From: Desulfolucanica intricata
GTDB lineage: Bacteria > Bacillota > Desulfotomaculia > Desulfotomaculales > Desulfofarciminaceae
DNA: 64,000 nt
Direction: 5' to 3'
NCBI RefSeq assembly: GCF_001592105.1
Contig: NZ_BCWE01000019.1
Coordinates: 27,057-91,056, forward strand
Part shown: one piece after another, positions 44,819 to 52,979 of the stretch
How the letters are laid out: each line of letters begins with the position of its first letter
How positions within the stretch are numbered: position 1 is the stretch's first letter
Notes under the pieces: generated by a model
Told to the model about the DNA's origin: nothing
Databases searched by the model: none
The model's input: only the letters and a program-made list of their open reading frames with translations
Made by a program: the position numbers and the translations under genes

Positions 44819-46768
44819 ATGGACTTAAGAAATCTTAACCCCGCCCAGAAGGAGGCGGTGCTGCATATAGACGGCCCGTGCTGCACAATAGCCGGGGCCG
44901 GATCAGGCAAAACCCGGGTGCTGACAAACCGTATTGCCTATCTAATTGAAAACGGTATGGCTGCTCGCAATATCCTGGCCGTGACCTTCACCCGGAAGGC
45001 GGCAAACGAGATGCAGGAGCGGTTAGAGCCCCTTGTTGGACCGGCACTGGAAGACCTGCACGTGGGAACCTTTCACAGTATCTGCTACAAAATCCTGCGG
45101 GAGGAATGGCAGGCCCAGGGGGTAACCTGTCCGGATATTGCCGGTGATTGGTGGCAGAAGCGAGTTTTAAGAGATCTCCTAGCCCCGCCAACCAAACAAA
45201 ATCCGGACGGAATGAACTGGGAACTGGATGTCAGCCAGGCCCTAAGTTTTATCAGCTGGCAGAAAAACAACCTACGGGTACCTAATGACAAGCTGGATAA
45301 TATTCCGTCCGAGTTAACCATGCAGTACCGGACCCTTTACCAAAGATATGAAGCAAAAAAAGAACGTGAAGGCAAACTGGATTTTGATGATATGCTCCTA
45401 TGGTGCTGGCAGCTGCTGCAAAACAACCCCGCAGTGCGGGCCAAATACGCGAATCTCTTCAGGTATATATTGATTGATGAATATCAAGACACCTGTTTTG
45501 CCCAGAACGAAATCCTAAAACTGCTGGCCGCACCGCTAAACAATGTTTTTGTTGTGGGAGACGCCCGGCAGTCCATCTACGGCTGGAGAGCGGCCCGGGT
45601 AGAATTCATTCTTCAGTTTGAAAAAATGTGGACTGGAGCCAAAATAGTTATTTTAGAAACTAATTACCGTTCCACCTCTAATATTGTTGAACTCTCCAAC
45701 CACCTTATTGAACTGGCAGGGATTAAGTACCCGGGTAAATGTGCTGCTAACCGGGGGGCCAAACTAAACCCTGTTTATATAAAGAATGATGATGAAGAGC
45801 ACGAAGCCCTGCAGATTGTAGAGGAGATTAAAGACCTGACAGCCGATGGAGAGTACCGGTACCGCGACTGTGCCATATTATACCGTGTTAACGCCCAGAG
45901 CCGGGCCCTGGAGGATGCCTTAATTGCGGCTCAGGTTCCCTATGTAATCATTGGCAGCGCCGGTTTCTACCAGCGTAAAGAAGTTAAGGATATCTTGGCC
46001 TACCTGCGCATCTTAGAAGACCCTAATGATACTGCAGCTATCCGGAGGGTAATAAATACACCTACCAGATACCTGGGTAAAGTTTTCCTCCAGCGGGCCG
46101 AAGAGTACGCCCGGCAGCAGGAAATCCCGCTGTTGGAGGCTATAGGAGCCTGCCCGGCTGCCGGGCAGTACCGGTACCGGGGGGCAAAAGATTTCCTGCA
46201 GTCTATTCGTAAACTTAAGCGCTTGGTTAAGACAAAAAGCCCTGCGGAAATGGTTATGGAAATTCGCCGGGTAACCGGTTATGATCACTGGCTGGTTGAA
46301 GAAGAAGGCTCGGATGAGGGTGCCGATAACACTCGAATAGAAAACCTGAATGCCCTGGCCGGTGCAGCCGAAAGATTTAATACTTTAAGAGAGTTTCTTT
46401 TTTACGCTGAGCAGGCCGGCAGTCAGCCTGCGAACCAGGATACCGGGCAGGACCGGGTGCAGCTCATGACCCTGCACAGAAGTAAAGGACTCGAGTTTCC
46501 AGTTGTTTTCTTAACCGGCATGGTACAGGGGCTTTTGCCGCACCGCAAGTCCTGTGTCTACATAAACGGGGAGCTGGTTCCGGAATCAGTTGAGGAAGAG
46601 CGCCGGCTGTGCTATGTCGGGATGACCAGAGCTCGAGAGCGGTTGTACTTAAGCGCAGTAGAAACTTACCAGGGTAAACCAGCGGAGCAAAGCAGCTTCC
46701 TGGCAGAAATATGGTCCGACCTGGAACATGATGATAATAAGGCAGAAAACCGGGGGAATGTAGCATGA
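44819..46768 (+). CDS. UvrD/PcrA-like superfamily 1 helicase
   Basis: The 649-residue helicase has the SF1A motifs: Q-motif LNPAQKEAV, Walker A AGAGSGKTRVL, TFTRKAANEM, DEYQDT, VGDARQSIYGWR, LETNYRS, LMTLHRSKGLEFPVVF and VGMTRARERLY. It is shorter than host PcrA (about 720-750 residues), mainly at the C-terminus. The ATG at 44819 follows AGGAGG. Within a phage early operon it probably helps replication or recombination. The base composition is GC-richer than the genes on either side. Confidence 0.92.
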   Translation: MDLRNLNPAQKEAVLHIDGPCCTIAGAGSGKTRVLTNRIAYLIENGMAARNILAVTFTRKAANEMQERLEPLVGPALEDLHVGTFHSICYKILREEWQAQGVTCPDIAGDWWQKRVLRDLLAPPTKQNPDGMNWELDVSQALSFISWQKNNLRVPNDKLDNIPSELTMQYRTLYQRYEAKKEREGKLDFDDMLLWCWQLLQNNPAVRAKYANLFRYILIDEYQDTCFAQNEILKLLAAPLNNVFVVGDARQSIYGWRAARVEFILQFEKMWTGAKIVILETNYRSTSNIVELSNHLIELAGIKYPGKCAANRGAKLNPVYIKNDDEEHEALQIVEEIKDLTADGEYRYRDCAILYRVNAQSRALEDALIAAQVPYVIIGSAGFYQRKEVKDILAYLRILEDPNDTAAIRRVINTPTRYLGKVFLQRAEEYARQQEIPLLEAIGACPAAGQYRYRGAKDFLQSIRKLKRLVKTKSPAEMVMEIRRVTGYDHWLVEEEGSDEGADNTRIENLNALAGAAERFNTLREFLFYAEQAGSQPANQDTGQDRVQLMTLHRSKGLEFPVVFLTGMVQGLLPHRKSCVYINGELVPESVEEERRLCYVGMTRARERLYLSAVETYQGKPAEQSSFLAEIWSDLEHDDNKAENRGNVA

Positions 46769-47169
46769 GCGAAGCAAACAGTACATTCTCCCTATATACC
46801 CGGACCGAATTTTTACGCCGGGAGCTTTATAGGCTGGTCGAGCAATACGGGCTTAATCACCCGCGAGTTATTCAAAAAAGTATAGAATTGGACAAGCTAA
46901 TTTTGGAGTTACAAAGACGGAGGTCTGTTATGAATACAGGTACTGTGGGACAGGTTGATTCTGTACGGGCAGTACGACGGAAATCCTGCCGGCTGTCTCT
47001 GGTTGAAAAATTGTCTGGAAAATCTGAGCAGTTTATAGATAGAATGCAGGAGTGGCTTGAAAGTAAGGACAGCTTACCTGCCGTTGTGGTTGGGTACGGT
47101 ATTATAATATTAACCGGAATTTATCTAGTGAGTCAGATACTAAAATGTGCAATCAGGTTAGCGGGGTGA
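46765..47169 (+). CDS. Spo0E-like protein with C-terminal membrane segment
   Basis: Residues 14-52 (FLRRELYRLVEQYGLNHPRV, then IQKSIELDKLILELQRR) match the Spo0E/YisI/YnzD helical hairpin, including the SxELD motif whose Asp is needed to dephosphorylate Spo0A~P. The rest (about 55-134) has a basic stretch and one C-terminal membrane helix (AVVVGYGIIILTGIYLVSQI), not found in the short Bacillus proteins. It overlaps the helicase gene by four bases. A phage protein of this type could hold the host back from sporulation. That role is inferred. Confidence 0.72.
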   Translation: MSEANSTFSLYTRTEFLRRELYRLVEQYGLNHPRVIQKSIELDKLILELQRRRSVMNTGTVGQVDSVRAVRRKSCRLSLVEKLSGKSEQFIDRMQEWLESKDSLPAVVVGYGIIILTGIYLVSQILKCAIRLAG

Positions 47170-47174
47170 AATTA

Positions 47175-48149
47175 GTGGCCAGAGGAGACCGTGAAAATCT
47201 AAAGGCTGATACCGAAGACGGTTACACGAAAATAGCTAATTTACTTTTAGAAGCTCTTACCATGGCAAAGCTGAACGGAGTGCAGAAAGGAATTTGTCTT
47301 TTTCTCTGGCGGCGGACCTACGGCTGGGGTAAAAAAGAGGACAAAATAACCCTAAAAGAATTCGCCCGGGCCTGCGGTACCGACGAACCTTATGCTTCCC
47401 GTCAAATCAAAAAGCTAATTAACTGGAAAATTATTTTCCGTACCTCCTATGCTCCGGGTAAAGCGGCATCCTATTCCATGAATACAAGGGTTGTAGAATG
47501 GGACAAGGGTTGTATAGATGTACAAGAGTTATCCGAATGTACAATACAGGGGTTGTATAACTGTACAATGCAGGAACCTGATAATACAGTGCAGGGGTTG
47601 TACAATCGTACAATACAACCCTTGTACAAAAATACAATACAAGGGTTGTACGAATGTACAAGGGTTGTAGAGGCTTCAGGCCTGGAATCACAAGGGTTTG
47701 CGCCCTCCCTAAAAACAAACATAAAGAAAGATCAAAGAAATGATAGTAGTAGTCTTACGACTACTACAGGGCTTTGCCCTGTAGAAAAAGCTCCCTTTTC
47801 CAGAGAAAACGATCATAGACCTACAAACAAAGATTTAATTGCCGAGCTCACTTATAACTACCGCAGAATTCAAGGTATCTGTGAAAGCAAGGGTGATTAT
47901 GCCTTCATCGGTGCCCTGTATAATGAGCACGGCTACGAACAGGTTTTGACGGCTATAAACAAACTGCAGACAGCTGCTGCTGTGCAGGAGCTTAAAATGC
48001 CATTACTTTACCTTAAGGGGATCCTTGCTAAAAGCAAACCGAAAGGAGGACCGGCCAGTGGACGCAATCCTACTGCGGATAGAAGAAAAAATAGCAAAAC
48101 TCCGGCAGAGTTTAAAATCTCGGCCCGCTACGCCCACCTCATCAACTGA
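47175..48149 (+). CDS. Phage replication initiator (lambda O / Rep_O-like) containing the origin
   Basis: The 324-residue protein has an N-terminal winged-helix region typical of phage replication O proteins (GYTKIANLLLEALTMAKLNG, FLWRRTYGWGKKEDKITLKE, YASRQIKKLINW). A low-complexity middle (TIQGLYNCT, TVQGLYNRT, TIQGLYECT) is encoded by an iteron array, and the C-terminal part (about 220-324) probably contacts the helicase loader. The GTG start at 47175 follows GGGGTGAAA. The neighbour is a DnaC-like ATPase, matching the lambda O-P layout. Confidence 0.82.
   Translation: MARGDRENLKADTEDGYTKIANLLLEALTMAKLNGVQKGICLFLWRRTYGWGKKEDKITLKEFARACGTDEPYASRQIKKLINWKIIFRTSYAPGKAASYSMNTRVVEWDKGCIDVQELSECTIQGLYNCTMQEPDNTVQGLYNRTIQPLYKNTIQGLYECTRVVEASGLESQGFAPSLKTNIKKDQRNDSSSLTTTTGLCPVEKAPFSRENDHRPTNKDLIAELTYNYRRIQGICESKGDYAFIGALYNEHGYEQVLTAINKLQTAAAVQELKMPLLYLKGILAKSKPKGGPASGRNPTADRRKNSKTPAEFKISARYAHLIN
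47484..47669 (+). repeat. Iteron array, probable phage replication origin
   Basis: The 12-mer ACAAGGGTTGTA, itself nearly palindromic, occurs exactly at 47484, 47503, 47639 and 47658 and inverted at 47614. One- to two-base variants lie at 47546 (ACAGGGGTTGTA), 47591 (GCAGGGGTTGTA) and partly at 47522. They are grouped within 186 bp inside the initiator gene, as in lambdoid origins, where the initiator binds iterons in its own gene. Confidence 0.75.
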
Positions 48150-48888
48150 GGAATATTCCTGTGAAAAATGCTGTGATAAAGAGTTTATCCAGGTAGAGGA
48201 CGGTACCTGGATCTTCTGCGAGTGCCGAAAGCTGCGTGATTTACAGCGGCGGATTAAATCAAGCATGATTGACTCGCAGTTTATTAAAGCGAGTTTTGGC
48301 GATTACAAAAGGCAGCCTTACAACGAAAAGATGTACCGGACGGTTGCCGAATATGCCGGTAATTTTGAGCAAATCCGGGTCCAGCGTCACAACGGCATCG
48401 GTCTTTTAGCTGTGGTGGGAGAAAAGAAGTTAAACGAAATACTAAATTCAGCCAGGAAGTCAGAGGAAAAAGCCAGGCACAACAGCTATGGCCTGGGGAA
48501 AACCCATTTATTAAGTGCCCTGGCTATGCATCTAATTATGCAGGGTAAGCAGGTTCTGATGGTTAATGACTCGGATATTATTGCCGAACTTCGCCAGTCC
48601 CAGTTTGACGAAGAAGGTATGGAAAAAGCCATTGGCTTAGTGGAAAATGCAGAGGTACTAATATGGGATGATTTGGGGAAAGCAAAAACCACTGACTGGG
48701 TGCTCAACCAGTATTACCGGATTATCAATTACCGGTACAGAAAGCAGCTGCCCACCTGTTTTTCCACTAACGAAGATTTGGATACTCTCGTGGATAAAGT
48801 TGGGGATGCTGCAGCCAGCCGGCTGTATGCCATGTGTAAGGGGAGGCTGGTTTGTGTGGAAGGCCCGGATTACAGACTTTTAGGGTAG
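48058..48888 (+). CDS. DnaC/IstB-like AAA+ helicase loader
   Basis: The 276-residue protein has an N-terminal Cys cluster (CEKCCDKEF, WIFCECRK), a Walker A written YGLGKTHLLSAL, Walker B VLIWDDLGKAKT and an arginine-finger region AASRLYAM. It should load the replicative helicase at the phage origin. The GTG at 48058 follows AAGGAGG. It overlaps the initiator gene by about 90 bp in another frame. The Walker A lacks the usual GxxGxGKT spacing, reading NSYGLGKT. Confidence 0.83.
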   Translation: MDAILLRIEEKIAKLRQSLKSRPATPTSSTEEYSCEKCCDKEFIQVEDGTWIFCECRKLRDLQRRIKSSMIDSQFIKASFGDYKRQPYNEKMYRTVAEYAGNFEQIRVQRHNGIGLLAVVGEKKLNEILNSARKSEEKARHNSYGLGKTHLLSALAMHLIMQGKQVLMVNDSDIIAELRQSQFDEEGMEKAIGLVENAEVLIWDDLGKAKTTDWVLNQYYRIINYRYRKQLPTCFSTNEDLDTLVDKVGDAAASRLYAMCKGRLVCVEGPDYRLLG

Positions 48889-49060
48889 GTATACTTGTTT
48901 TTAAGACTGTAAGAATATGATTTTTAGTAATATGGTAGCTGTCGGATTGCTCATGGGGTGCCGATGGTAGGATTGGGTTTAATGCATGGTAACGGATAAT
49001 AATTTGTTACTATTACCGGAGAGGAAGGATGGTTACAAATACCATAAAAGGAGAATAACC

Positions 49061-49732
49061 GTGTCAAAAGTTATAGTAAGTATTTCAGGTGGCAAAGATG
49101 GTACTGCAGCACTACTTGAAATATTAGATAAATATCCTAAAAAGGATATTATAGTTATTACAGCAGATTGTCAGGATGCGGAGTTTGATATAAACAGACA
49201 ATATATAGACTACTTATAGAAGGCCCTCGACTTAGAAGTACATCGAGTAATCGGTGTCAGAAGCTATGAAGAATATTTATTTAAACGGGGCAAGTTTCCC
49301 TTAAATCAGCGTCCCTGTTGCAGGTCTTACCTTAAAACAGATCCAATTAATAAATGGTTAAATAGATATGCTGATAAAGACAAAGATATCATTGTTACAG
49401 GTGAAAGACGCGAAGAATCACCGTTTAGGCTTCTTTATACTGAAGAGTACCAGCACTCGTCAGGACTGTTAGGAATCAGACCGGTTTTAAATTGGACAAC
49501 CTTTCAAGTTATAGACCGGATTATTCGGGCCGGATTAAACATGAATCCATTATATAACTGCTTTAGCCGGGTTAGTTGCTGGTGCTGCCCAAATAAGAAA
49601 AAATGGGAGTGGTACCAGCTGAAAATACATTTCCCGGAATTGTTTAAGAAAGTCTGCCAATGGGAGGAAGAACTAGGGCACACCATAAAATACGGACATA
49701 CTTTAACCGATTGGTTAAAAGATATTGCTTAG
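49061..49732 (+). pseudogene. PAPS-reductase-like gene interrupted by in-frame TAG
   Basis: The frame starts at GTG 49061 after AAAGGAG and encodes the PP-loop motif VSISGGKDGTAALLE. It stops at TAG (49217-49219) after INRQYIDYL, then continues in the same frame for 170 more codons (KALDLEVHRVIGVRSYEEYL, PCCRSYLKTDPINKW, VSCWCCPNKKKWEWYQ) to 49732. Phage members of this family act in nucleotide or DNA modification, and others in sulfate reduction. The amber is either a nonsense mutation (one base from CAG, AAG or GAG) or, less likely, read through. Confidence 0.75.
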
Positions 49733-49778
49733 ATAGTGGCTGCTTTAAAAGGAACTTACTAAAGGAGGTTAAATCCTA

Positions 49779-49865
49779 ATGGGCATTAGGAGAATTAAGA
49801 AAATCTCTAAACAGACAAGGGCTGCTCAATTCTTTAAAGGGCAGCGCTGCTCAGATGGAACTTAA
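49779..49865 (+). CDS. Small basic ORF, 28 aa
   Basis: An ATG after AAAGGAGGTTAAATCCTA opens a 28-codon frame (MGIRRIKKISKQTRAAQFFK). The ribosome site is strong but spaced a little far. It overlaps the next mini-ORF, to which it may once have been joined. Function unknown. Confidence 0.4.
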   Translation: MGIRRIKKISKQTRAAQFFKGQRCSDGT

Positions 49866-49941
49866 GCAGCTAAAAACAGAGTTTAAGCTTTTTAGGCTAG
49901 AAACAATGGCTAAGATTAAAGAGTTAGAGGAACGACTGTAA
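49855..49941 (+). CDS. Small coiled-coil ORF, 28 aa
   Basis: A 28-codon helical, Lys/Glu/Leu-rich frame (MELKQLKTEFKLFRLETMAK) starting inside the previous ORF, with CTGCTCAG but no good ribosome site before it. It could be a coupled mini-protein or the displaced half of a frameshifted gene. Confidence 0.35.
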   Translation: MELKQLKTEFKLFRLETMAKIKELEERL

Positions 49942-49980
49942 AGAACGGTGAAATAAAAATAGTAATGTGGGGGTGATAAA

Positions 49981-50388
49981 TTGAGAAAGGCAGATTTTAA
50001 GGCCAGGATCAAAAAGATTGAAATAGTAAATAAAGTGCTTGCCGAAGATTGGGAGCAATCTATCAAGGTTATCTTAGATGAAATCGAACTAAACGATGAA
50101 AACCTCCTGGAACTCAGGCAGTTTAAGCCCAATGAAGTGGTATCGGTGGAGATAAAACCCGTCCAGATAAGCCTCTTTGATGACAGCTTGTTGAGTAAAA
50201 AGACTACCGAAGTACCGGAGCAGGGTCCGCCGAAGCTCAAGGTGGTTAAGCCCGGGCAAAAGGAAACCTGTAGGGATGGGTCGTTTATATATATTGAGGA
50301 AGAAGATATAGATAATGAAGGGCCGGGCGGAGATCCTTTCGAGGATGAGGATATCATTAAGGAATGGCGCTTTGATGACAAAAAATAA
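49981..50388 (+). CDS. Phage protein, 135 aa, acidic tail
   Basis: A hypothetical protein with a helical N-terminus (RKADFKARIKKIEIVNKVLA), a middle segment VEIKPVQISLFDDSLL and a very acidic C-terminal part (EEEDIDNEGPGGDPFEDED). The segment QISLFDD resembles a sliding-clamp-binding (QxxLF) motif, which is suggestive only. TTG start after GGGGGTG. Confidence 0.6.
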   Translation: MRKADFKARIKKIEIVNKVLAEDWEQSIKVILDEIELNDENLLELRQFKPNEVVSVEIKPVQISLFDDSLLSKKTTEVPEQGPPKLKVVKPGQKETCRDGSFIYIEEEDIDNEGPGGDPFEDEDIIKEWRFDDKK

Positions 50389-50608
50389 AAGAGTAACATC
50401 ATTACTTGTTTACCGGGCCATGAAAGAGTTTTACGTACAAAACGGGTGCCCTCCATCCGTAAGGGAACTCGGCGAAATAATTGGGATACCCACGAGTTCA
50501 GTTCAGAGACACATTTTAATTCTGAAAAAAATAGGTTGGATTGCCGGTGAGCCGCATAAACATCGTAAACTTAAATTTAGAAAAGATAACCCGGGAGATG
50601 TAACATGA
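50375..50608 (+). CDS. LexA-like winged-helix DNA-binding protein
   Basis: The 77-residue protein matches the LexA N-terminal DNA-binding domain (VYRAMKEFYVQNGCPPSVRE, LGEIIGIPTSSVQRHILILK) but has no self-cleaving peptidase domain. It may compete with host LexA at SOS operators or regulate late genes. It overlaps the previous gene by 14 bp and ends in ATGA, shared with the next start. Confidence 0.75.
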   Translation: MTKNKRVTSLLVYRAMKEFYVQNGCPPSVRELGEIIGIPTSSVQRHILILKKIGWIAGEPHKHRKLKFRKDNPGDVT

Positions 50609-50805
50609 ATTTTGAAGAACTAAAGCAAGCTATTAAAGATACAAAATTTCAGATTAATGTCCTAAAAGCTGAGGTAGAAGGTGTCTCTGCCCCGAGGAAT
50701 AAGAAAAAACTGGAACACCGGTTATTGAACCTGAGGGTTTTGCAGTTGTGGCAAATGGAACAATATGAAAACCTTGGGGGTAATTTGATTGATTTAAATG
50801 ACTAA
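50605..50805 (+). CDS. Phage protein, 66 aa, coiled coil
   Basis: A helical protein (MNFEELKQAIKDTKFQINVL, KKKLEHRLLNLRVLQLWQME). It is the last recognisable gene of the prophage early operon. The final 50 bp are repeated, with a few changes, at 52480-52529, beyond the decayed transposon. Function unknown. Confidence 0.6.
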   Translation: MNFEELKQAIKDTKFQINVLKAEVEGVSAPRNKKKLEHRLLNLRVLQLWQMEQYENLGGNLIDLND

Positions 50806-50812
50806 TAGAACT
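50761..50812 (+). repeat. Direct repeat, copy 1 (3' end of the 66-aa phage gene)
   Basis: The sequence from CAATATGAAAACC to ATAGAA recurs at 52480-52529 with about five mismatches. The two copies bracket 1.7 kb with a foreign membrane-protein gene and transposon remains. Confidence 0.8.
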
Positions 50813-51230
50813 TGGACTTAAAATAACCTACTAAAAATATAGTTGGTTGAATAAAAGTCATAAAATAAATTAATTTAATAAAGTTATCATTAAACATAAG
50901 AAATCCTTGTATTGGAAGTGTCCATATCCAACCTATTATAAATAGTATATTAAGTTTTATGGGGAACAATGAGAAAAAAATAAGAAAAAAGGGATATATT
51001 GAATAAATAAGAGCAGCTATTAATACCTCTTTAAATTTTTTTTGTCCTGACCAAATTGCTATAACGAGCCATGCTAAGATGTATATTGAAGATGCAATCA
51101 CATTTAAAAAACTTAGGGAACCAACATGTCCTTGAGGTGTTTCATAATGATTTATTATAACAAATAGATAACTAATTATAGTAAATACAAGCAACCATAA
51201 TAAAACCTTTAATAAATTTATGTTTTTCAA
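50802..51230 (-). CDS. Small polytopic membrane protein, 142 aa
   Basis: Four predicted membrane helices (LLKVLLWLLVFTIISYLFVI; IYILAWLVIAIWSG; LIYSIYPFFLIFFSLFPI; LIYFMTFIQPTIFLVGYF) and little else. AT-rich codons unlike the phage genes. It is transcribed against the prophage operon and starts 40 bp from a hairpin repeat also found before another membrane-protein gene at 55.6 kb. Function unknown. Confidence 0.6.
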   Translation of the reverse strand: MKNINLLKVLLWLLVFTIISYLFVIINHYETPQGHVGSLSFLNVIASSIYILAWLVIAIWSGQKKFKEVLIAALIYSIYPFFLIFFSLFPIKLNILFIIGWIWTLPIQGFLMFNDNFIKLIYFMTFIQPTIFLVGYFKSKFY

Positions 51231-51270
51231 ATTAAACTCACCGCCGACATCATCATCAAATATTCACTAT

Positions 51271-51332
51271 AGACTTAGCCTAGGGGAGAAACCTTACCCT
51301 AGGCTTACTTTGTCGCCACATACAGATAATGT
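51271..51332. repeat. Hairpin repeat, copy 1
   Basis: AGCCTAGGGG and CCCTAGGCT form a strong stem (about 51277-51305), followed by TTACTTTGTCGCCACATACAG. A diverged copy lies at 55706-55766 and a fragment (ACATACAGATTATGTG) at 54369-54385. In each case a minus-strand gene starts 40-55 bp beyond it. It could be a shared leader element, a terminator or a small mobile repeat. Confidence 0.55.
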
Positions 51333-51470
51333 TCATCATGCAATACATATGGTTTAACCTAACACGTTTTTTGATATATTTTATCAATTCATTGATGGGA
51401 TTATAAATTCTGCTAAATCTAAGTTGGAGAATATCTCTTATGGCGTTTGGCACAATGTTTACAAGGTCTT

Positions 51471-51693
51471 CTATATACGTTTTAATCTTTCAACAATAAT
51501 GTCAATTATCCAACCGATTAAAAACCAACCTAAAATGTTAATTAGGTACCATATCATCATTTGGATTGACTCATTGCCTATTTCTCTAATATAGCGTGAA
51601 TAATAATAAATTTTTGTCATCCATTCCTGTTGCATTAAATAAGCATATTAAAAAACTGAAAATGGTTAGCCATAAACGAAATTTTTTTATCAA
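51471..51693 (-). pseudogene. Frameshifted small membrane protein gene
   Basis: A TTG at 51693, nine bases after GGAGG, opens a signal-like frame (KKFRLWLTIFSFLICLFN) that runs out at 51586. From the ATG at 51635 a second frame encodes MQQEWMTKIYYYSRYIREIG and a membrane helix (IQMMIWYLINILGWFLIGWI) to 51471. Joining them near TTTAATGCAAC gives one plausible membrane protein of about 73 residues. The rest of the gap 51231-51870 shows no other coding signal. Confidence 0.5.
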
Positions 51694-51873
51694 AAACAAT
51701 AACCTCCTAAAACACTAATTTTCTATATTATACCAGTTAAATCTTTAGTTATTATCCTAATCTACTTTTATCGCATAAATAATAATTCACTAAAGATATA
51801 TATTGTAATTTAAAATATTCCATTTCCTGCCCTTTTAACCCCGTTACGATAGGGAATAGCCCCAATACATGGG

Positions 51874-52478
51874 TGTGATCTTGCAAATTAATCCGGCACT
51901 CCTTTTGCAAAATAAATTAGTAATGGTATCTGCATAATGTGAAAGAATTTCGAAATATTTTGGATGTTGCTCTGTAATTTTTCAGATTTTCACGGTATTT
52001 TGGTATCCGGAATAAAGAGAAAACCGGGGGATTCTACCCACCGGTTATCATATTAAATACCTACCTCTACAGCAGCCAGGCGAACTACTTCCTCGTCAAT
52101 TAGTTCTTTCCTTGCTTGAAACCCTGCAAGCAAAGAATGGGTAGCTATCTTGTTAATCAGTCTAGGCCAGCCTCGAGATAGAGAAGCAATGGATTGTATC
52201 GCAGTTTCGTTAAAAATAGTGTGGTTAGCCCCGGCTAATTCCATATGATGGTTTATGTACCGAGCTACCTCATCTTTAGTTAAGGGCTCTACCTTGTAGC
52301 GCATCATAATACGCTGTGAAAGAGGACGATTATGGTTAATGTAACAAATGCCTGCATGTCTTCTCTTTCCCTGGAGAATATGGCAGGGAAAGAGAACTTG
52401 CAACATTGTGGAAAACGGAGTTGCAATACTATGGAAAAATTACTTGCAACTTTTTGTAAAAAGTTCTTGCAAAAAACA
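51874..52478 (-). mobile_element. Decayed Tn552/Tn7-like element with TTGCAA end repeats
   Basis: One end has four TTGCAA sites at 52398, 52421, 52444 and 52467, exactly 23 bp apart, inside similar 23-mers (TTGCAAN..GGAAAA). The other end has two at 51881 and 51905. The outermost bases read TGT...ACA, as in Tn7/Tn552-type elements. Between them only the C-terminal part of an ExeA/TniB-like ATPase survives; no transposase remains. No matching target duplication is visible, so the element has been rearranged. Confidence 0.6.
52053..52406 (-). pseudogene. C-terminal fragment of ExeA/TniB-like transposition ATPase
   Basis: The frame encodes LSQRIMMRYKVEPLTKDEVA, RYINHHMELAG, SLSRGWPRLINKIATHSLLA and VVRLAAVEVG, the second half of AAA ATPases of the ExeA type that accompany transposases. 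The Walker motifs are missing. Before the family-like part, the frame runs into the end repeats, so the start is meaningless. An AACCGG/CCGGTT hairpin just downstream (about 52022-52043) may be its old terminator. Confidence 0.7.
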
Positions 52479-52479
52479 G

Positions 52480-52531
52480 CAATATGAAAACCTTGGTGGT
52501 AATTTGTCGGATTTAAATGACTCATAGAATT
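52480..52531 (+). repeat. Direct repeat, copy 2
   Basis: Repeats the end of the 66-aa phage gene (QYENLGGNLxDLND followed by a stop) immediately outside the transposon end. It marks where prophage sequence resumed before the insertion or recombination. Confidence 0.75.
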
Positions 52532-52979
52532 GTAAGTTATATGGATGTTTGTTATCCATACATAAACATTTATTAGAATTTTGAACCTACACTAAAATTG
52601 TATAAAATATTAATATGGAGAGATATTGGCTAGACTTCCGGACGGACCAACATCTCTCCGTGTTTATGTCTACATAAAAAGTCAACCTTCGTAGTCGATT
52701 GATTGTGTCTAATTCAGGTGGAGGAAAGGCTAATTTATATATAACTTATTTTCCTGTGGCTTGGGTTTAATTTTCTTTTTCTAAAGGCACTGCTAATGTT
52801 TATTGTTGATATTTTATCAAAAATCAGAGGTGCATCTTAAAGTTGAACCTCTGACGCATTTTACAGAGAATGTACAGCATAAGTAATTTACGTTTTTTTG
52901 TGGTACAATGATTTTTGAAGGTGTGCAAAATACAATAGTAATGTAAATAAGCACAGGCTCTAGGAGGAGGTGGGGTAAA
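52531..52979. other. Gene-free region with two strong inverted repeats
   Basis: GGAGAGATATTGG and CCAACATCTCTCC (52617-52629 and 52647-52659) form a long hairpin with one mismatch, and TCAGAGGT/ACCTCTGA (52824-52831 and 52847-52854) a second with CGCATTTT after it. The first has no U-tract and could be a structured RNA or element end. No ORF with coding character was found. Confidence 0.45.

Noticed and set aside
45085..46766. Several 78-100-codon minus-strand frames across the helicase gene
   Set aside because: They lie antisense to a strongly supported helicase and have no coding character or ribosome sites.
47431..47722. Two long minus-strand frames across the replication initiator
   Set aside because: They are mirror images of the iteron repeats inside the plus-strand gene and have no ribosome sites.
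52398..52472. Regularly spaced repeats resembling a small CRISPR array
   Set aside because: The repeated unit is only TTGCAA plus weak flanking similarity at a 23-bp period, with no longer repeat, no spacers and no cas genes; transposon end sites fit better.
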